DNA of 64,000 nucleotides from Burkholderiales bacterium (GCA_016192425.1 JACPUE010000063.1:1-64000); one strand, 5' to 3'; shown: positions 26,351-37,081, counted from the first letter of the stretch. Notes: generated by a model from the sequence alone, not told the origin. Numbers and translations are program-made.

Positions 26351-26641
26351 ATGAAACTTCGCCCCCTGCACGACCGCGTGATCGTCAAGCGCATCGAGAG
26401 CGAGACCAAGACCGCTTCGGGCATCTTCATCCCCGACAACGCCGCCGAGAAGCCCGACCAGGGTGAAGTGCTGGCCGTGGGCCCGGGCAAGAAGAACGAC
26501 AAGGGCGAGCTGGGCGCGATGAGCGTCAAGGTTGGCGACCGCGTCCTGTTCGGCAAGTACAGCGGCCAGACCGTCAAGGTCGATGGCGACGAGCTGCTGG
26601 TCATGAAGGAAGACGACCTGTTCGCGGTTGTCGAGAAATAA
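26351..26641 (+). CDS. groES: GroES co-chaperonin
   Basis: GroES (96 residues) caps the GroEL folding chamber as a heptameric lid. [14 protein letters not shown] begins the beta-barrel, [12 protein letters not shown] is the mobile loop that contacts GroEL, and the roof loop follows. GGAG precedes the ATG at 26351. It is controlled by CIRCE/HrcA and probably sigma-32. An R1 repeat in reverse orientation lies between it and groEL, making the spacer 92 bp. Confidence 0.98.
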   Translation: MKLRPLHDRVIVKRIESETKTASGIFIPDNAAEKPDQGEVLAVGPGKKNDKGELGAMSVKVGDRVLFGKYSGQTVKVDGDELLVMKEDDLFAVVEK

Positions 26642-26660
26642 ATCCCTCCAATTCACTCAC

Positions 26661-26712
26661 TTTTTCATAGCTGCTAGCGCTTGATATACCTGCGTTAGCG
26701 GCCTATTTGATT
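26661..26712 (-). repeat. R1 dispersed repeat between groES and groEL
   Basis: Reading the minus strand: AATAGGCCGCTAACGC, then CAAGCGCTAGCAGCTATG; the right hairpin is truncated. It is the only intergenic R1 copy not in the sense orientation of the preceding gene. Confidence 0.75.
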
Positions 26713-26724
26713 CAAATTCCGTAG

Positions 26725-28380
<1,656 letters not shown>

Positions 28381-28414
28381 GCTCTGCCTGAGAGCCACTT
28401 CTCTCTCGCACCAA

Positions 28415-28437
28415 GGGCCGCGCAAGCGGCCCTTTTT
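28415..28437 (+). terminator. Rho-independent terminator of groESL
   Basis: Stem GGGCCGC/GCGGCCC with loop GCAA, followed by five T. It lies 34 bp after the groEL stop. Confidence 0.92.
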
Positions 28438-28476
28438 CATGCATCGTGGGTGCCGCTTACGCGGAATGGATCACTG
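28438..28476 (+). repeat. R2 right-end fragment after groEL terminator
   Basis: CATGCATCGTGGGTGCCGC followed by GCGGAATGGATCACTG matches only the right end of the larger R2 copies at 24720 and 48539. Confidence 0.65.
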
Positions 28477-28484
28477 AAGTGTGG

Positions 28485-30047
28485 TTAACGCAGGCGCTGC
28501 AGCAGCCCGGCGGTCGAGGCATCCAGCCCCGCCACGTTGCCACTGGCCAGGCGCTGCTGCAGTTCGCTGGCCAGCACCTTGCCCAGTTCCACGCCCCACT
28601 GGTCAAAGCTGTTGATGCCCCACAGGCTGCCGCTGGCAAAGACGCGGTGCTCCTGCAGCGCGATCAGCGCGCCCAGCGATGCGGGCGTGAGCGCATCCAG
28701 CAGCAGGAAGGTGCTGGGCCGGTTGCCAGGGAAATGGCGGTGCCCGTCCTCACAGGCACGCCCCACCATGAGCGCCTGGGCCTGGGCCAGGGCGTTGGCC
28801 AGCAGCATGCTGTGGTGCCCCGGCAAGGGGTGGGCGCATTCGCGCACGGCCACGATTTCGAGCGGCAGCACGTCGGTGCCCTGGTGCAGCATCTGGAAGA
28901 AGGCATGCTGGCCGTTGCTGCCCGGCTCGCCCCAGAGCACTGGCGAAGTGGCAAACGGCAGGGCACGCCCGGCCTGGTCCACACGCTTGCCGTTGCTCTC
29001 CATCTCCAGTTGCTGCCAATGCGCTGCCAGGCGGCGCAGGCCCGCGTGGTAAGGGGCAATGCAGCGGCTGGTAAAGCCCAGGAAGTTGCGGTACCACACA
29101 TCCAGCAGCGCCAGGCGCACCGGCAGGTTGGCCGCCAGCGGAGCGGTGCGGAAATGCTCGTCCATGGCATGGGCGCCCGCCAGCAGCGCGCGAAAGCCCT
29201 CGGCGCCGATGGCGATGGCAATGGGCAGGCCGATGACCGACCAGAGCGAATAGCGCCCACCCACCCAGTCCCAGAACCCGAAGGTCGTGGTGATGCCCCA
29301 GGTGCGCGCCGCTGCCACATTGCTGGTCAGGGCGATGAAGTGCTGCGCGACATCCTGCCCGCCCTGGGCCACAAACCAGTCAAGCGCCGAGCGCGCGTTG
29401 GTCATGGTCTCCGGGGTGGTGAAGGTTTTGGACGCCACCAGGAAGACCGTGCTTTCGGGCCGCACCGCGCGCAACACGCGCTGCAGCTCGTGTCCATCAA
29501 TGTTGGAGACGAAATGGAAGCGCTTGCCCGGAACGCGGAACGTCTCCAGCGCCAGCACCGCCATTTGCGGGCCCAGGTCCGACCCGCCGATGCCGATGTT
29601 CACCACATCGGTGATGGCGGGGTCATTGCGCAGCGCTTCGGCGCAATCGAGCATGGCCTGCAATGTGGCATGCACCTCTTGCAGCGCCTGGGCCAGCCAG
29701 GGCTCGTCGCCCGGCAGGTGCAGCCCGGCAGGACGGCGCAGCAGGGTGTGCAGCGCAGGCCGGTCTTCGGTGTGGTTGATGCGCTGGCCCGCCAGCATGG
29801 CGTCACGCTGCGGCTCCAGGCCGCAGGTGCGTGCCATGTCCAGCAGCAGGGATTCGGTCTCGCGGCTCCACAGGTTCTTGGACAGGTCGGCAAACACCTG
29901 CGGCGCCTGCTGGCTGAAATGCGCAAAGCGCTGCGCGTCTTCGGCAAAGGCGCTGCGCAGATCCAGGTGGCAGCCCTGCGCTGCATGGTGTGCGCGCAGT
30001 TGCGCCCACTGCGGCGTTTCGTCGCAACGTGGAAAGGCGGCGGCCAT
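28485..30047 (-). CDS. pgi: Glucose-6-phosphate isomerase
   Basis: Pgi (520 residues) interconverts glucose-6-phosphate and fructose-6-phosphate. It has two SIS-like sugar-isomerase domains. VNIGIGGSDLGP opens the first, SKTFTTPETM binds phosphate and GEPGSNGQHAFFQ carries the catalytic Glu and neighbours. The C-terminal signature GINSFDQWGVELGK holds the conserved Lys. The ATG at 30047 lies 13 bp after the preceding stop; an upstream frame to 30107 would overlap the preceding gene by 47 bp, so 30047 is favoured. It is the third gene of a leftward tal/FabH-like/pgi run, divergent from an RpiR regulator. Confidence 0.96.
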   Translation of the reverse strand: MAAAFPRCDETPQWAQLRAHHAAQGCHLDLRSAFAEDAQRFAHFSQQAPQVFADLSKNLWSRETESLLLDMARTCGLEPQRDAMLAGQRINHTEDRPALHTLLRRPAGLHLPGDEPWLAQALQEVHATLQAMLDCAEALRNDPAITDVVNIGIGGSDLGPQMAVLALETFRVPGKRFHFVSNIDGHELQRVLRAVRPESTVFLVASKTFTTPETMTNARSALDWFVAQGGQDVAQHFIALTSNVAAARTWGITTTFGFWDWVGGRYSLWSVIGLPIAIAIGAEGFRALLAGAHAMDEHFRTAPLAANLPVRLALLDVWYRNFLGFTSRCIAPYHAGLRRLAAHWQQLEMESNGKRVDQAGRALPFATSPVLWGEPGSNGQHAFFQMLHQGTDVLPLEIVAVRECAHPLPGHHSMLLANALAQAQALMVGRACEDGHRHFPGNRPSTFLLLDALTPASLGALIALQEHRVFASGSLWGINSFDQWGVELGKVLASELQQRLASGNVAGLDASTAGLLQRLR

Positions 30048-30060
30048 GGAGCCTGCGGGG

Positions 30061-31179
30061 CTAGCGTTTGCGGACAACCACGCTGCCCACGGAGTAGCCT
30101 GCGCCAAAGGAGCAGATCACGCCCACATCGCCCGCGGCCAGGTCGGCGCGGTGCTTGTGGAAGGCGATGATGGAACCGGCCGAGGCGGTGTTGGCAAATT
30201 CATCCAGGATCAAGGGCGCCAGGTCAGCACTGGCATCGCCCGCCAGCTTTTTGATGACGAGCTGGTTCATGCCCTGGTTGGCCTGGTGCAGCCAGTAGCG
30301 GCGCACGGCCGTGGGTGCGTGGCCCAGGTCGGCCAGGTGGCCTTCGATGTGGGCGGCGGCGATGGGCACCACCTCCTTGAACACCTTGCGGCCCTCCTGG
30401 CGGAAAGTTTTGTCGCGCGCGTTGGGGTCGCTGTCCTCGCTACGGTTGAGAAAGCCGAAGTTGTTGCGGATGTTGCTGGAGAACTGCGTTGCCAGGCGCG
30501 TGCCCAGCACCTCCCAGGCGTTGGCAGTGGCGGCCGTGTCGGCGCGCTCGACGATGACGGCCGTGCAGACGTCGCCAAAGATGAAGTGGCAGTCACGGTC
30601 GTTCCAGGCCTGGTGGCCCGAGGTGATTTCGGGGCTGACCACAAGCACGCATGTGGCACTGCCGGTGCGTACGGCGTTGACGGCCTGTTCGATGGCGAAG
30701 GTGGCCGACGAGCAGGCCACGTTCATGTCGAAACCATAGCCGCCCGCGCCCAGCGCCTGCTGGATCTCCACCGCCATGGCGGGGTAGGCGCGCTGCATGT
30801 TGGAGGCCGCGCACAGCACGGCGTCGATGTCTGCGCCGGTCTTGCCCGCCTGCTGCAGCGCCTGCTGGGCAGCAGCCACGGCCAGCTCGCCCATCAGCGA
30901 GAGCCGGTCGTCGGATCGCTCCTGCAAGCGCGGGTACATGCGCGTGGGGTCGAGGATGCCGGACTTCTCCAGCACATAGCGCTGCTTGATGCCCGATGCC
31001 TTCTCGATGAACTCCACGCTGGAGTGCTGCAGCGGCTCGCGTGCGCCTGCAGCAATCTCGGTGGCATGGCGGGCGTTATCCAGGTCCACGTAGCGGTTGA
31101 AGGACTCCACCAGCTCGGCGTTGGTGATGGTGTGGGGCGGCTGGTAAAGACCCGTGCCGCTGATGACGACTGAATGCAT
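30061..31179 (-). CDS. Beta-ketoacyl-ACP synthase III-like (FabH-family) thiolase-fold enzyme
   Basis: A 372-residue thiolase-fold synthase. The nucleophile is Cys156 in NVACSSATFAIEQAV. The His and Asn of the triad are in LHQANQGMN and FANTASAGS. Compared with housekeeping FabH (about 320 residues) it is longer, with an inserted segment at about 38-95. This places it in the group of longer KAS III proteins that can accept acyl-CoAs other than acetyl-CoA. The ATG at 31179 starts the typical HSVVISGTGLYQPP strand. It sits between tal and pgi on the same strand, which does not explain its function. Calling it the main fabH would go beyond the evidence. Confidence 0.85.
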   Translation of the reverse strand: MHSVVISGTGLYQPPHTITNAELVESFNRYVDLDNARHATEIAAGAREPLQHSSVEFIEKASGIKQRYVLEKSGILDPTRMYPRLQERSDDRLSLMGELAVAAAQQALQQAGKTGADIDAVLCAASNMQRAYPAMAVEIQQALGAGGYGFDMNVACSSATFAIEQAVNAVRTGSATCVLVVSPEITSGHQAWNDRDCHFIFGDVCTAVIVERADTAATANAWEVLGTRLATQFSSNIRNNFGFLNRSEDSDPNARDKTFRQEGRKVFKEVVPIAAAHIEGHLADLGHAPTAVRRYWLHQANQGMNQLVIKKLAGDASADLAPLILDEFANTASAGSIIAFHKHRADLAAGDVGVICSFGAGYSVGSVVVRKR

Positions 31180-31267
31180 GAATCGGTATCCTGTGGCCCG
31201 CCGCGCGGGCACGATGCGCAAGTGTAACTAGGGCGCGTGCGTCCTACCCGGGTATCTTTGGCGTCAG

Positions 31268-31432
31268 TGCTCCATTCCGCGAACGCGGCACCTGCGACGC
31301 ATGAAACTGGCGTGCCCCAAGCCAGGGCCGCCGCGCAAGGGCCGCCCCGCCGCGCTGGCGGCGTTCCCCTGCCCGCAGCGCGCAGCGCTGCGAGAGCGGG
31401 GGGAAGGCGCCGAAGGCGACACAGGGGGGCGT
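31268..31432 (-). repeat. R2 dispersed repeat after tal
   Basis: On the minus strand it begins CGCCCCCCTGTG 7 bp after the tal stop, contains the GC-rich hairpin region and ends TTCGCGGAATGGAG. It is sense to tal and precedes the FabH-like gene. Confidence 0.85.
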
Positions 31433-31438
31433 TGCACT

Positions 31439-32386
31439 TCAAGCTGCCAGGATGATCTGTTCGAGCTTGACCGTGTCCACCGCAAATGCGCGGATGCCTT
31501 CGGCCAGTTTCTCGGTGGCCATGGCGTCTTCGTTGAGTGCGTAGCGAAAGCCCGCCTCGTCGTACTGCACGGCGGGCAGGTCCATGCCGCGCGCGGCCTG
31601 CGCATCCAGGGCGCGGGCCACGGGTGCGTCGGACTGGGCCAGCTGCGCCAGCAGTTCGGGCGCAATGGTCAGCAGGTCGCAGCCCGCCAGCGCAATGATC
31701 TGGCCCACGTTGCGGAAGCTTGCGCCCATGACCTCGGTGGCCACGCCGAAGCGCTTGTAGTGGTTGAAGATGCGGCGCACCGACTGCACGCCGGGGTCGT
31801 TGGCACCGGCCATGGCGGCCTCATCCCAGCTTGCGCCCGCCTGCTTCTTGTACCAGTCGTAGATGCGGCCGACAAAGGGCGAAATGAGCTGCACCTTGGC
31901 CTGGCCGCAGGCCACCGCCTGCACGAAGGAGAACAGCAGCGTGAGGTTGGTGTGGATGCCCGTGCTCTCGAGCTTGCGTGCGGCCTCGATGCCTTCCCAG
32001 GTGGCGGCGATCTTGATGAGCACGCGGTCGATGTGGATGCCCTCGGCCTGGTACAGCTCAATGATGCGCTCGGCGCGCGAGACCGTGGCGCTGGTGTCGA
32101 AGCTCAGCCGCGCATCGACCTCGGTGGACACGCGGCCCGGAATGGTGGAGAGGATCTCGGCGCCGAAGCGCACCAGCAGGCGGTCGATGACCTCGTCCAT
32201 CGGGCGGCCCTTCCAGCGCGCCACGGTGGACTGCAGGAGCGGCGCATATTCGGGCTTTTGCACCGCCTTGAGGATCAGCGAAGGGTTGGTGGTGGCGTCG
32301 CGCGGCTGGAACTGGGCCAGTTGGCGGAAGTCGCCGGTGTCGGCCACCACGGTGGTGAACTGTTTGAGTGCTTCGAGCTGGTTCAT
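31439..32386 (-). CDS. tal: Transaldolase
   Basis: Transaldolase (315 residues) moves a dihydroxyacetone unit between sedoheptulose-7-phosphate and glyceraldehyde-3-phosphate. [12 protein letters not shown] marks the N-terminal strand, and the Schiff-base lysine is Lys125 in [25 protein letters not shown] and [10 protein letters not shown] are further family motifs. The length matches the classical TalB type. The RpiR-type regulator is divergent, with 126 bp between starts, and pgi lies on the same strand. This groups pentose-phosphate and upper-glycolysis functions under a probable common regulator. Confidence 0.97.
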   Translation of the reverse strand: MNQLEALKQFTTVVADTGDFRQLAQFQPRDATTNPSLILKAVQKPEYAPLLQSTVARWKGRPMDEVIDRLLVRFGAEILSTIPGRVSTEVDARLSFDTSATVSRAERIIELYQAEGIHIDRVLIKIAATWEGIEAARKLESTGIHTNLTLLFSFVQAVACGQAKVQLISPFVGRIYDWYKKQAGASWDEAAMAGANDPGVQSVRRIFNHYKRFGVATEVMGASFRNVGQIIALAGCDLLTIAPELLAQLAQSDAPVARALDAQAARGMDLPAVQYDEAGFRYALNEDAMATEKLAEGIRAFAVDTVKLEQIILAA

Positions 32387-32470
32387 GCAAATCCTCGAGG
32401 GTTTGTGTGGCGCCGCTGCGGGCGCTGCGCAACCCTCAAGTGTATGCGTCCGCCCTGCAACCCAATGCCA

Positions 32471-32497
32471 TGAAACCGCGTTACATTCTCGGTTTCA
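32471..32497. promoter_or_regulatory. Candidate RpiR-type operator
   Basis: Perfect 8-bp arms TGAAACCG (32471-32478) and CGGTTTCA (32490-32497) with an 11-bp spacer lie 15 bp before the regulator start and in the tal promoter region. Confidence 0.5.
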
Positions 32498-32512
32498 CCC
32501 CTGCCACTCGCC

Positions 32513-33358
32513 ATGCTGGATCGAATCACCGCCTCCCTGCCCTCCCTGGCCCCGGCCGAGCAGCGCGTGGCCAAACTGGTGCTGCAAGACCCGCGCGCCT
32601 TTGCCCGCCTGCCCGTGCGCGAACTGGCCGAGCGCGCCCATGTCAGCAAGCCCACCGTGGTGCGCTTTTGCCGCAGCATGGGCTACGACGGGCTGGCCGA
32701 TTTCAAGCTCAAGCTCGCGGGCAGCGTGAGCGAGGGCGTGCCCTTCATCCACCGCAGTGTGGACGCCGACGACAAGACCGGCGACGTGCTGGTGAAGGTG
32801 GTGGACAACGCCGTGGCCGCCTTCCTGCAGTACCGCAACGCCGCCAGCACCGTGGCCATAGAGCGCGCGGCCAGCGCCATTGCCGACACCTGGAAGATGG
32901 GCAAGCGCATCGAGTTCTACGGCGCGGGCAACTCCGGCATCGTGGCGCAGGACGCACAGCACAAGTTCTTCCGCCTGGGCGTGACCTGCAACGCCACCAG
33001 CGACGGCCACATGCAGGTGATGAGCGCCACGCTGCTGGGGCCGGGCGACTGCCTGGTGATCATCTCCAACTCGGGCCGCACGCGCGACCTGATGGACGCC
33101 GCCGACATTGCGCGCAAGAACGGCGCCACCACCATCGCCCTGACCGCCAGCGGCTCGCCGCTGGCCAGCGCCTGCGCCATCCACCTGGCAGCCGACCACC
33201 CCGAGGGCTACGACCGCTACAGCCCCATGGTCTCGCGCCTGCTGCACCTGCTCATCATCGACGTGCTGGTGACCTGTGTTGCTTTACGCATCGGCAGCTC
33301 GCTGCAGCCCATCCTGCAGCAGATGAAAGAGAACCTGCGCAACAAGCGCTATACATGA
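32513..33358 (+). CDS. RpiR/HexR-family sugar-phosphate-responsive regulator
   Basis: A 281-residue regulator with an N-terminal RpiR helix-turn-helix (1-75; LAERAHVSKPTVVRFCRSMG) and a C-terminal SIS domain (about 115-255; FYGAGNSGIVAQD, ISNSGRTRDLMD) that binds phosphosugars. HexR proteins of this layout control central carbon genes and sense KDPG. Here it is divergent from tal and pgi, so HexR-like function is likely, but the effector is inferred. A palindrome suited as operator lies just upstream. The R1 repeat starts directly after its stop. Confidence 0.9.
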   Translation: MLDRITASLPSLAPAEQRVAKLVLQDPRAFARLPVRELAERAHVSKPTVVRFCRSMGYDGLADFKLKLAGSVSEGVPFIHRSVDADDKTGDVLVKVVDNAVAAFLQYRNAASTVAIERAASAIADTWKMGKRIEFYGAGNSGIVAQDAQHKFFRLGVTCNATSDGHMQVMSATLLGPGDCLVIISNSGRTRDLMDAADIARKNGATTIALTASGSPLASACAIHLAADHPEGYDRYSPMVSRLLHLLIIDVLVTCVALRIGSSLQPILQQMKENLRNKRYT

Positions 33359-33416
33359 AATATGCCTCCAGCGCTTATCTGACAAGCGCTAGGAGCTATC
33401 ATATTTATAGCGATCA
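33359..33416 (+). repeat. R1 dispersed repeat between rpiR-type gene and PEBP gene
   Basis: A nearly ideal R1 copy: stem AGCGCTT/AAGCGCT, then the hairpin GCTATCATATTTATAGC. It fills the whole gap between two convergent genes. It is sense to the regulator, and its right end supplies the stop codon of the PEBP gene. Confidence 0.88.
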
Positions 33417-33911
33417 AGCCCTGCCGTAGGTGGCCGTGAAGCTGGCCTTGGCCAGGCTGTGGGCGTTGACCATGAAGCCCGCGAGCGCTGCGGTGGCGTC
33501 GTCGGGAATGTCCAGGTGCGGCACCGAAAGGGCATGCACGGTGAAGACGTAGCGGTGCGGCTTGTCCCCCGGCGGCGGGCACATGCCGCCCCAGGCCATG
33601 GCGCCGTAGTCGTTGCGGACCTGGCGCGCGCCCTGGGGCAGATGGGCGCCGCCCTGGGCTCCGGCGTTGGGGACCAGGGCAGTGGTGCTGGCGGGCAGAT
33701 CGACCACAAACCAGTGCCACCAGCCCGAGCCCGTGGGCGCGTCGGGGTCGTACACGGTGACGGCAAAGCCCTGGGTCTGCGGCGGTGCGCCGCTCCAGTG
33801 CAGCGCGGGCGATTCGTTGCGGCCCGAGCAGCCGAAGCCGTTGAACTCGAAATGCTGCGGCACCGTGCCGCCGCTGGGAATGTCGGGACTGGTCAGGGTG
33901 AAAGTGCTCAT
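33414..33911 (-). CDS. PEBP-family protein (YbhB/YbcL type)
   Basis: A 165-residue phosphatidylethanolamine-binding-protein homologue, cytoplasmic because no signal peptide is present. Motifs: SPALHWSGAPPQTQGFAV, the ligand-pocket motif DPDAPTGSGWWHW and the GGMCPPPGDKPHRY segment. The bacterial proteins are structurally defined but biochemically unassigned; links to kinase inhibition are known only for eukaryotic relatives. The ATG at 33911 removes an upstream extension not found in the family. It is convergent with the RpiR-type gene; the R1 repeat lies between and provides its stop codon. Confidence 0.9.
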   Translation of the reverse strand: MSTFTLTSPDIPSGGTVPQHFEFNGFGCSGRNESPALHWSGAPPQTQGFAVTVYDPDAPTGSGWWHWFVVDLPASTTALVPNAGAQGGAHLPQGARQVRNDYGAMAWGGMCPPPGDKPHRYVFTVHALSVPHLDIPDDATAALAGFMVNAHSLAKASFTATYGRA

Positions 33912-33971
33912 GCATGCCTCCTGTGCGTTGACCCGGTAAGTATGCCGCCTTGCGTCCCTTGCAACCAAGCC

Positions 33972-34018
33972 CACGTGCGGGCAGGGGGAAGGCGCCGAAG
34001 GCAGCCCAGGGGGGGGTA
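33972..34018 (-). repeat. R2 fragment after the 5'-nucleotidase gene
   Basis: On the minus strand, ACCCCCCCTGGGCTGCC followed by TTCGGCGCCTTCCCCC starts 8 bp after the nucleotidase stop. It is the left end of R2 only, sense to the gene that just ended. Confidence 0.7.
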
Positions 34019-34025
34019 TTCCGCT

Positions 34026-35930
34026 TTAGTTCGGGGCCTTGAAACTGCGCGTGCTGTAGAGCGACGGATCCAGCGGCTTGAGCAGCGGCAGGCCGCTGGC
34101 TGCGTCCTTGGGCTGGGACTCGATGTAGCTGAAGAACACGTCGGCATCGAGCACGCCGATGTCCATCCGCCGCGCGGCGGGCACGGCGGCCAGGGTCTTG
34201 TAGCCGTCGCCGCCTCGGGCGTTGAAGCTCAGCACAAACAGCCGGTAGGTTCTGGCCTTGTCCAGAGGCACCCAGGCAGCCGTGCGGGCATCGCGCACTT
34301 CGATGTGGCTGACGCGCTGGCCCTGGGCTGCGGTGGCATCCACGTCAAAGCGCAGCCCTGCGGCGTAGGGATAGGGGCCGGTGGAGCCACGCGGGCCATA
34401 GACGGCCTCCATGCCGTCTTCGAGCATGGATTGCACTTCGCCGCCCGTGATGTCCAGGCGGTGCAGCATGTTGCCAAAAGGCAGTACCTGCATCACATCG
34501 GCCGCCGTCACCTGGCCTTGCAGGGCCACGCGCACACCGCCCGCGCTTTGCAGCGCAATGTCGGCACCGCCGTACCGGGCCTGGGCGATCTCCAGATAGG
34601 CCTGCGCCACCATTTGCTGGATGTCGCCACCATGCTCCCTGACCCTGGGCAGTGCATTGCACGCCACGCTGGACTGGCTGTGGTCGCCCGACCTCGCCGT
34701 GGTTCCAGGCACACGGCGCATGCACAGCTCGGCAGGCACCGTGGCCACCAAGGCCTGGTTGAACCGCGCCACCCGCTCCTGGTACGGCTGGAGCGCCGCT
34801 GCCGCCGCCGCATGCGGTGCCGTGGCGTGCAGCACGCCGCTGGCCGCCACACTGGCCTGCAGCGCCCTGCTCTCGGCGTCCGACGGGGCCTTGCCTCCAA
34901 TGGTGAAGTGCTCGCCGATCAGCACATGGGGCCGCCCCTCGCACGCCAGCACATCGCCCTGCGCATCGAACTGCACCTGGAGCTCACCCACCACCTGCGC
35001 ATACTCCCATGCCTGGACGATGCAGACGGTCTTGCCATCCCTGTCGGTGCTGCGGGTGGGATACGGCCCCGCCGGCGAGCCCACGCCCAGGGCCTGGAGC
35101 TGCTGCGGCCCCAGCAGTGTGTGCGAGTCGCCGCCCACGATCACATCCACCCCGCTGAGCCTGCCCGCCAGCCGCTGGTCGTTGCCGTAGCCAATGTGGC
35201 TCATCAGCACGATCTTGTTCACGCCCTGTGCCCGCAAGCGGTCGATCTCGCGCTGCGCAGCGGTGGCCTCGTCTTCGAACGTGGTATCCGGGTCGGGGCT
35301 GGAGGAGGCCTTGGTCTTCTGCGCCACCGTCAGGCCCACCAGGCCGATGGGCTGCCCTCCGCGCTCCAGCACGATGGACGGCCGCACCACGCCCGGCGCC
35401 CTGGACGGATGCAGCGCAGAGCCCGCGCCAAAGTGCACATTGGCACTCAGCGCAGGGGTCTTGCACGGCCCTTGGCTCAGCGCATCCAGAAACCCCTTGA
35501 GCCCCGCATCCCCTTTGTCGAATTCGTGGTTTCCCAGGGTGAACGCATCAAAGCACACCGTGTTCATCAGCGCTGCATCCGCCTCGCCCGCAGCGCCTGC
35601 ACGGTTGAAATACAGGGTGCCGGTGAGCGCATCCCCCGCATGGAGCTTGAGCACCTGGGGGCCTGCTGCCCGGGCCAGCGCCTCGAAGGCGGCCGCCACA
35701 CGCGCAAAACCTGCGGAATCCACCGCAACAGCCACCGGGGCGCCAGCACCCGCATCCAGCTGCAGTGTCCTGGACTGGGGCTCCAGGTGCGAATGGTGGT
35801 CGTTGATGTGCAGCAGCGTCAGCGTGTAGGGCCGCGCGCCCTCCCCCGGCCCGGCACAGGACGACAGCAGGCCCGCGGCAAGCAGCGCCCATGCAACGGT
35901 ACGAACATGGCTTTTCCAGAACCCAGACAT
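34026..35930 (-). CDS. Lipoprotein bifunctional 5'-nucleotidase/2',3'-cyclic phosphodiesterase (UshA-like)
   Basis: A 634-residue exported metallophosphoesterase. The signal peptide ends in a lipobox LLSSC, with the lipidated Cys at about residue 24, so it is membrane-anchored. The calcineurin-like domain shows LLHINDHHSHLEP, GDALTG, GNHEFDKG, SHIGYGND and GGDSHT, covering both metal sites. The C-terminal nucleotidase domain carries LPFGNMLHRLDITG and LSFNARGGDGY for nucleobase stacking. Such enzymes release nucleosides and phosphate from extracellular nucleotides. The ATG at 35930 gives the lipoprotein signal; longer starts would run into the dppF gene. A short R2 fragment follows. Confidence 0.92.
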   Translation of the reverse strand: MSGFWKSHVRTVAWALLAAGLLSSCAGPGEGARPYTLTLLHINDHHSHLEPQSRTLQLDAGAGAPVAVAVDSAGFARVAAAFEALARAAGPQVLKLHAGDALTGTLYFNRAGAAGEADAALMNTVCFDAFTLGNHEFDKGDAGLKGFLDALSQGPCKTPALSANVHFGAGSALHPSRAPGVVRPSIVLERGGQPIGLVGLTVAQKTKASSSPDPDTTFEDEATAAQREIDRLRAQGVNKIVLMSHIGYGNDQRLAGRLSGVDVIVGGDSHTLLGPQQLQALGVGSPAGPYPTRSTDRDGKTVCIVQAWEYAQVVGELQVQFDAQGDVLACEGRPHVLIGEHFTIGGKAPSDAESRALQASVAASGVLHATAPHAAAAAALQPYQERVARFNQALVATVPAELCMRRVPGTTARSGDHSQSSVACNALPRVREHGGDIQQMVAQAYLEIAQARYGGADIALQSAGGVRVALQGQVTAADVMQVLPFGNMLHRLDITGGEVQSMLEDGMEAVYGPRGSTGPYPYAAGLRFDVDATAAQGQRVSHIEVRDARTAAWVPLDKARTYRLFVLSFNARGGDGYKTLAAVPAARRMDIGVLDADVFFSYIESQPKDAASGLPLLKPLDPSLYSTRSFKAPN

Positions 35931-35997
35931 CGGCACCCTCCCCACCACCGCCCATGCAACACCCGTATGCCGGTGCGGTGGATGAATGCCTGCGATG

Positions 35998-37023
35998 TTA
36001 AGCCGGGAGACGCCCTTCCTCCACCGCATGGCAGGCAATGCGGATGCCGCCCAGGGTGAGGAGCTGCGGGCGCTCGGTGCGGCAGCGCTCGTTGGCGTGC
36101 GGGCAGCGCGGGTTGAAGGCGCAGCCCGGTGGCGGGCTCAAAGGGTTGGGCACCTCGCCCTGCACGGGGGTGCGCGCCTTGCCGGTGTCGTGCATCTTGG
36201 GGATGGCGTCCAGCAGCATGCGCGTGTAGGGGTGGCGCGGGTTGGCGAACAAGGCGTGCTTGTCGGCCAGCTCCACCAGGCGGCCCAGGTACATCACGCC
36301 CACCTGGTCGCTCACGTGGCGCACCACGGCCAGGTTGTGGCTGATGAACAGGTAGGTGAGCTGTTGCTCGCGCTGCAGGTCCTTCATGATGTTGAGCACC
36401 TGCGCCTGCACCGACACGTCCAGCGCGCTGGTGGGCTCGTCGCACACCAGAAACTCGGGCTTGGTGGCCAATGCGCGCGCAATGGAAATGCGCTGGCGCT
36501 GCCCGCCCGAGAACTGGTGCGGGTACTTGGCCATGTCCAGCGGCGACAGGCCCACGGATTGCAGCAGCTCGCCCACACGCTGTTTCAGCGCGGCCTTGTC
36601 GGTGATGAGGCCGTGCTCCTGGAGCGGCTCGCCAATGATGTCTTCGACCAGCCAGCGCGGATTGAGGCTAGCGTAGGGATCCTGGAAGATCATCTGGATG
36701 CGCCGACGCATGGCCTTGGCGTTGTTGCCCTTGAAGGCGGCATGTGCATCCTGCCCGTCGAACGTGAGGCCGCCGCGCGTAGGCTCGTACAGGCCCACCA
36801 GCAGGCGCGCCACGGTGCTCTTGCCGCAGCCCGACTCGCCCACCAGGGCCAGGGTCTTGCCCTTTTCGATCTCGAAGCTCACGCCGTCCACGGCATGCAA
36901 GAGCGTGCGCGGCTTGCCTTCGAGCACGCGGTTGAGCCAGGGTGCGGACACGTCGAAGGTGCGCGCCAGGTCGTGCGCCTGCACCAGGGGCTGGGGGGCG
37001 GTGTTCAGGGTGGCGGTGTTCAC
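35998..37023 (-). CDS. dppF: Peptide ABC transporter ATP-binding protein (DppF/OppF type)
   Basis: A 341-residue ATPase. Walker A GESGCGKST is at 62-70, the signature FSGGQRQR follows, and Walker B FLVCDEPTSALDV. The C-terminal oligopeptide-transporter extension has a cysteine cluster ([15 protein letters not shown]) that binds an iron-sulfur cluster in this family. It is the last gene of the leftward dppB/M20/dppA/dppC/dppD/dppF operon and powers import with DppD. Spacing to dppD is 58 bp. The nucleotidase gene begins 67 bp downstream. Confidence 0.94.
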   Translation of the reverse strand: MNTATLNTAPQPLVQAHDLARTFDVSAPWLNRVLEGKPRTLLHAVDGVSFEIEKGKTLALVGESGCGKSTVARLLVGLYEPTRGGLTFDGQDAHAAFKGNNAKAMRRRIQMIFQDPYASLNPRWLVEDIIGEPLQEHGLITDKAALKQRVGELLQSVGLSPLDMAKYPHQFSGGQRQRISIARALATKPEFLVCDEPTSALDVSVQAQVLNIMKDLQREQQLTYLFISHNLAVVRHVSDQVGVMYLGRLVELADKHALFANPRHPYTRMLLDAIPKMHDTGKARTPVQGEVPNPLSPPPGCAFNPRCPHANERCRTERPQLLTLGGIRIACHAVEEGRLPA

Positions 37024-37081
37024 TGGACGGCCCTCCGCGCTACGCGCTGCGGGATTCGCGCTTGGGAACGGCCCGGCGCGC

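Noticed and set aside
29287..31173. 628-residue open frame opposite pgi and the FabH-like gene
   Set aside because: Crosses the border of two real genes on the other strand and has no domain signature.
33459..36059. 866-residue open frame opposite the PEBP and nucleotidase genes
   Set aside because: It is antisense to two genes with clear family motifs, has an Arg/His/Gly-rich composition typical of GC-rich shadow frames and no recognisable domain.
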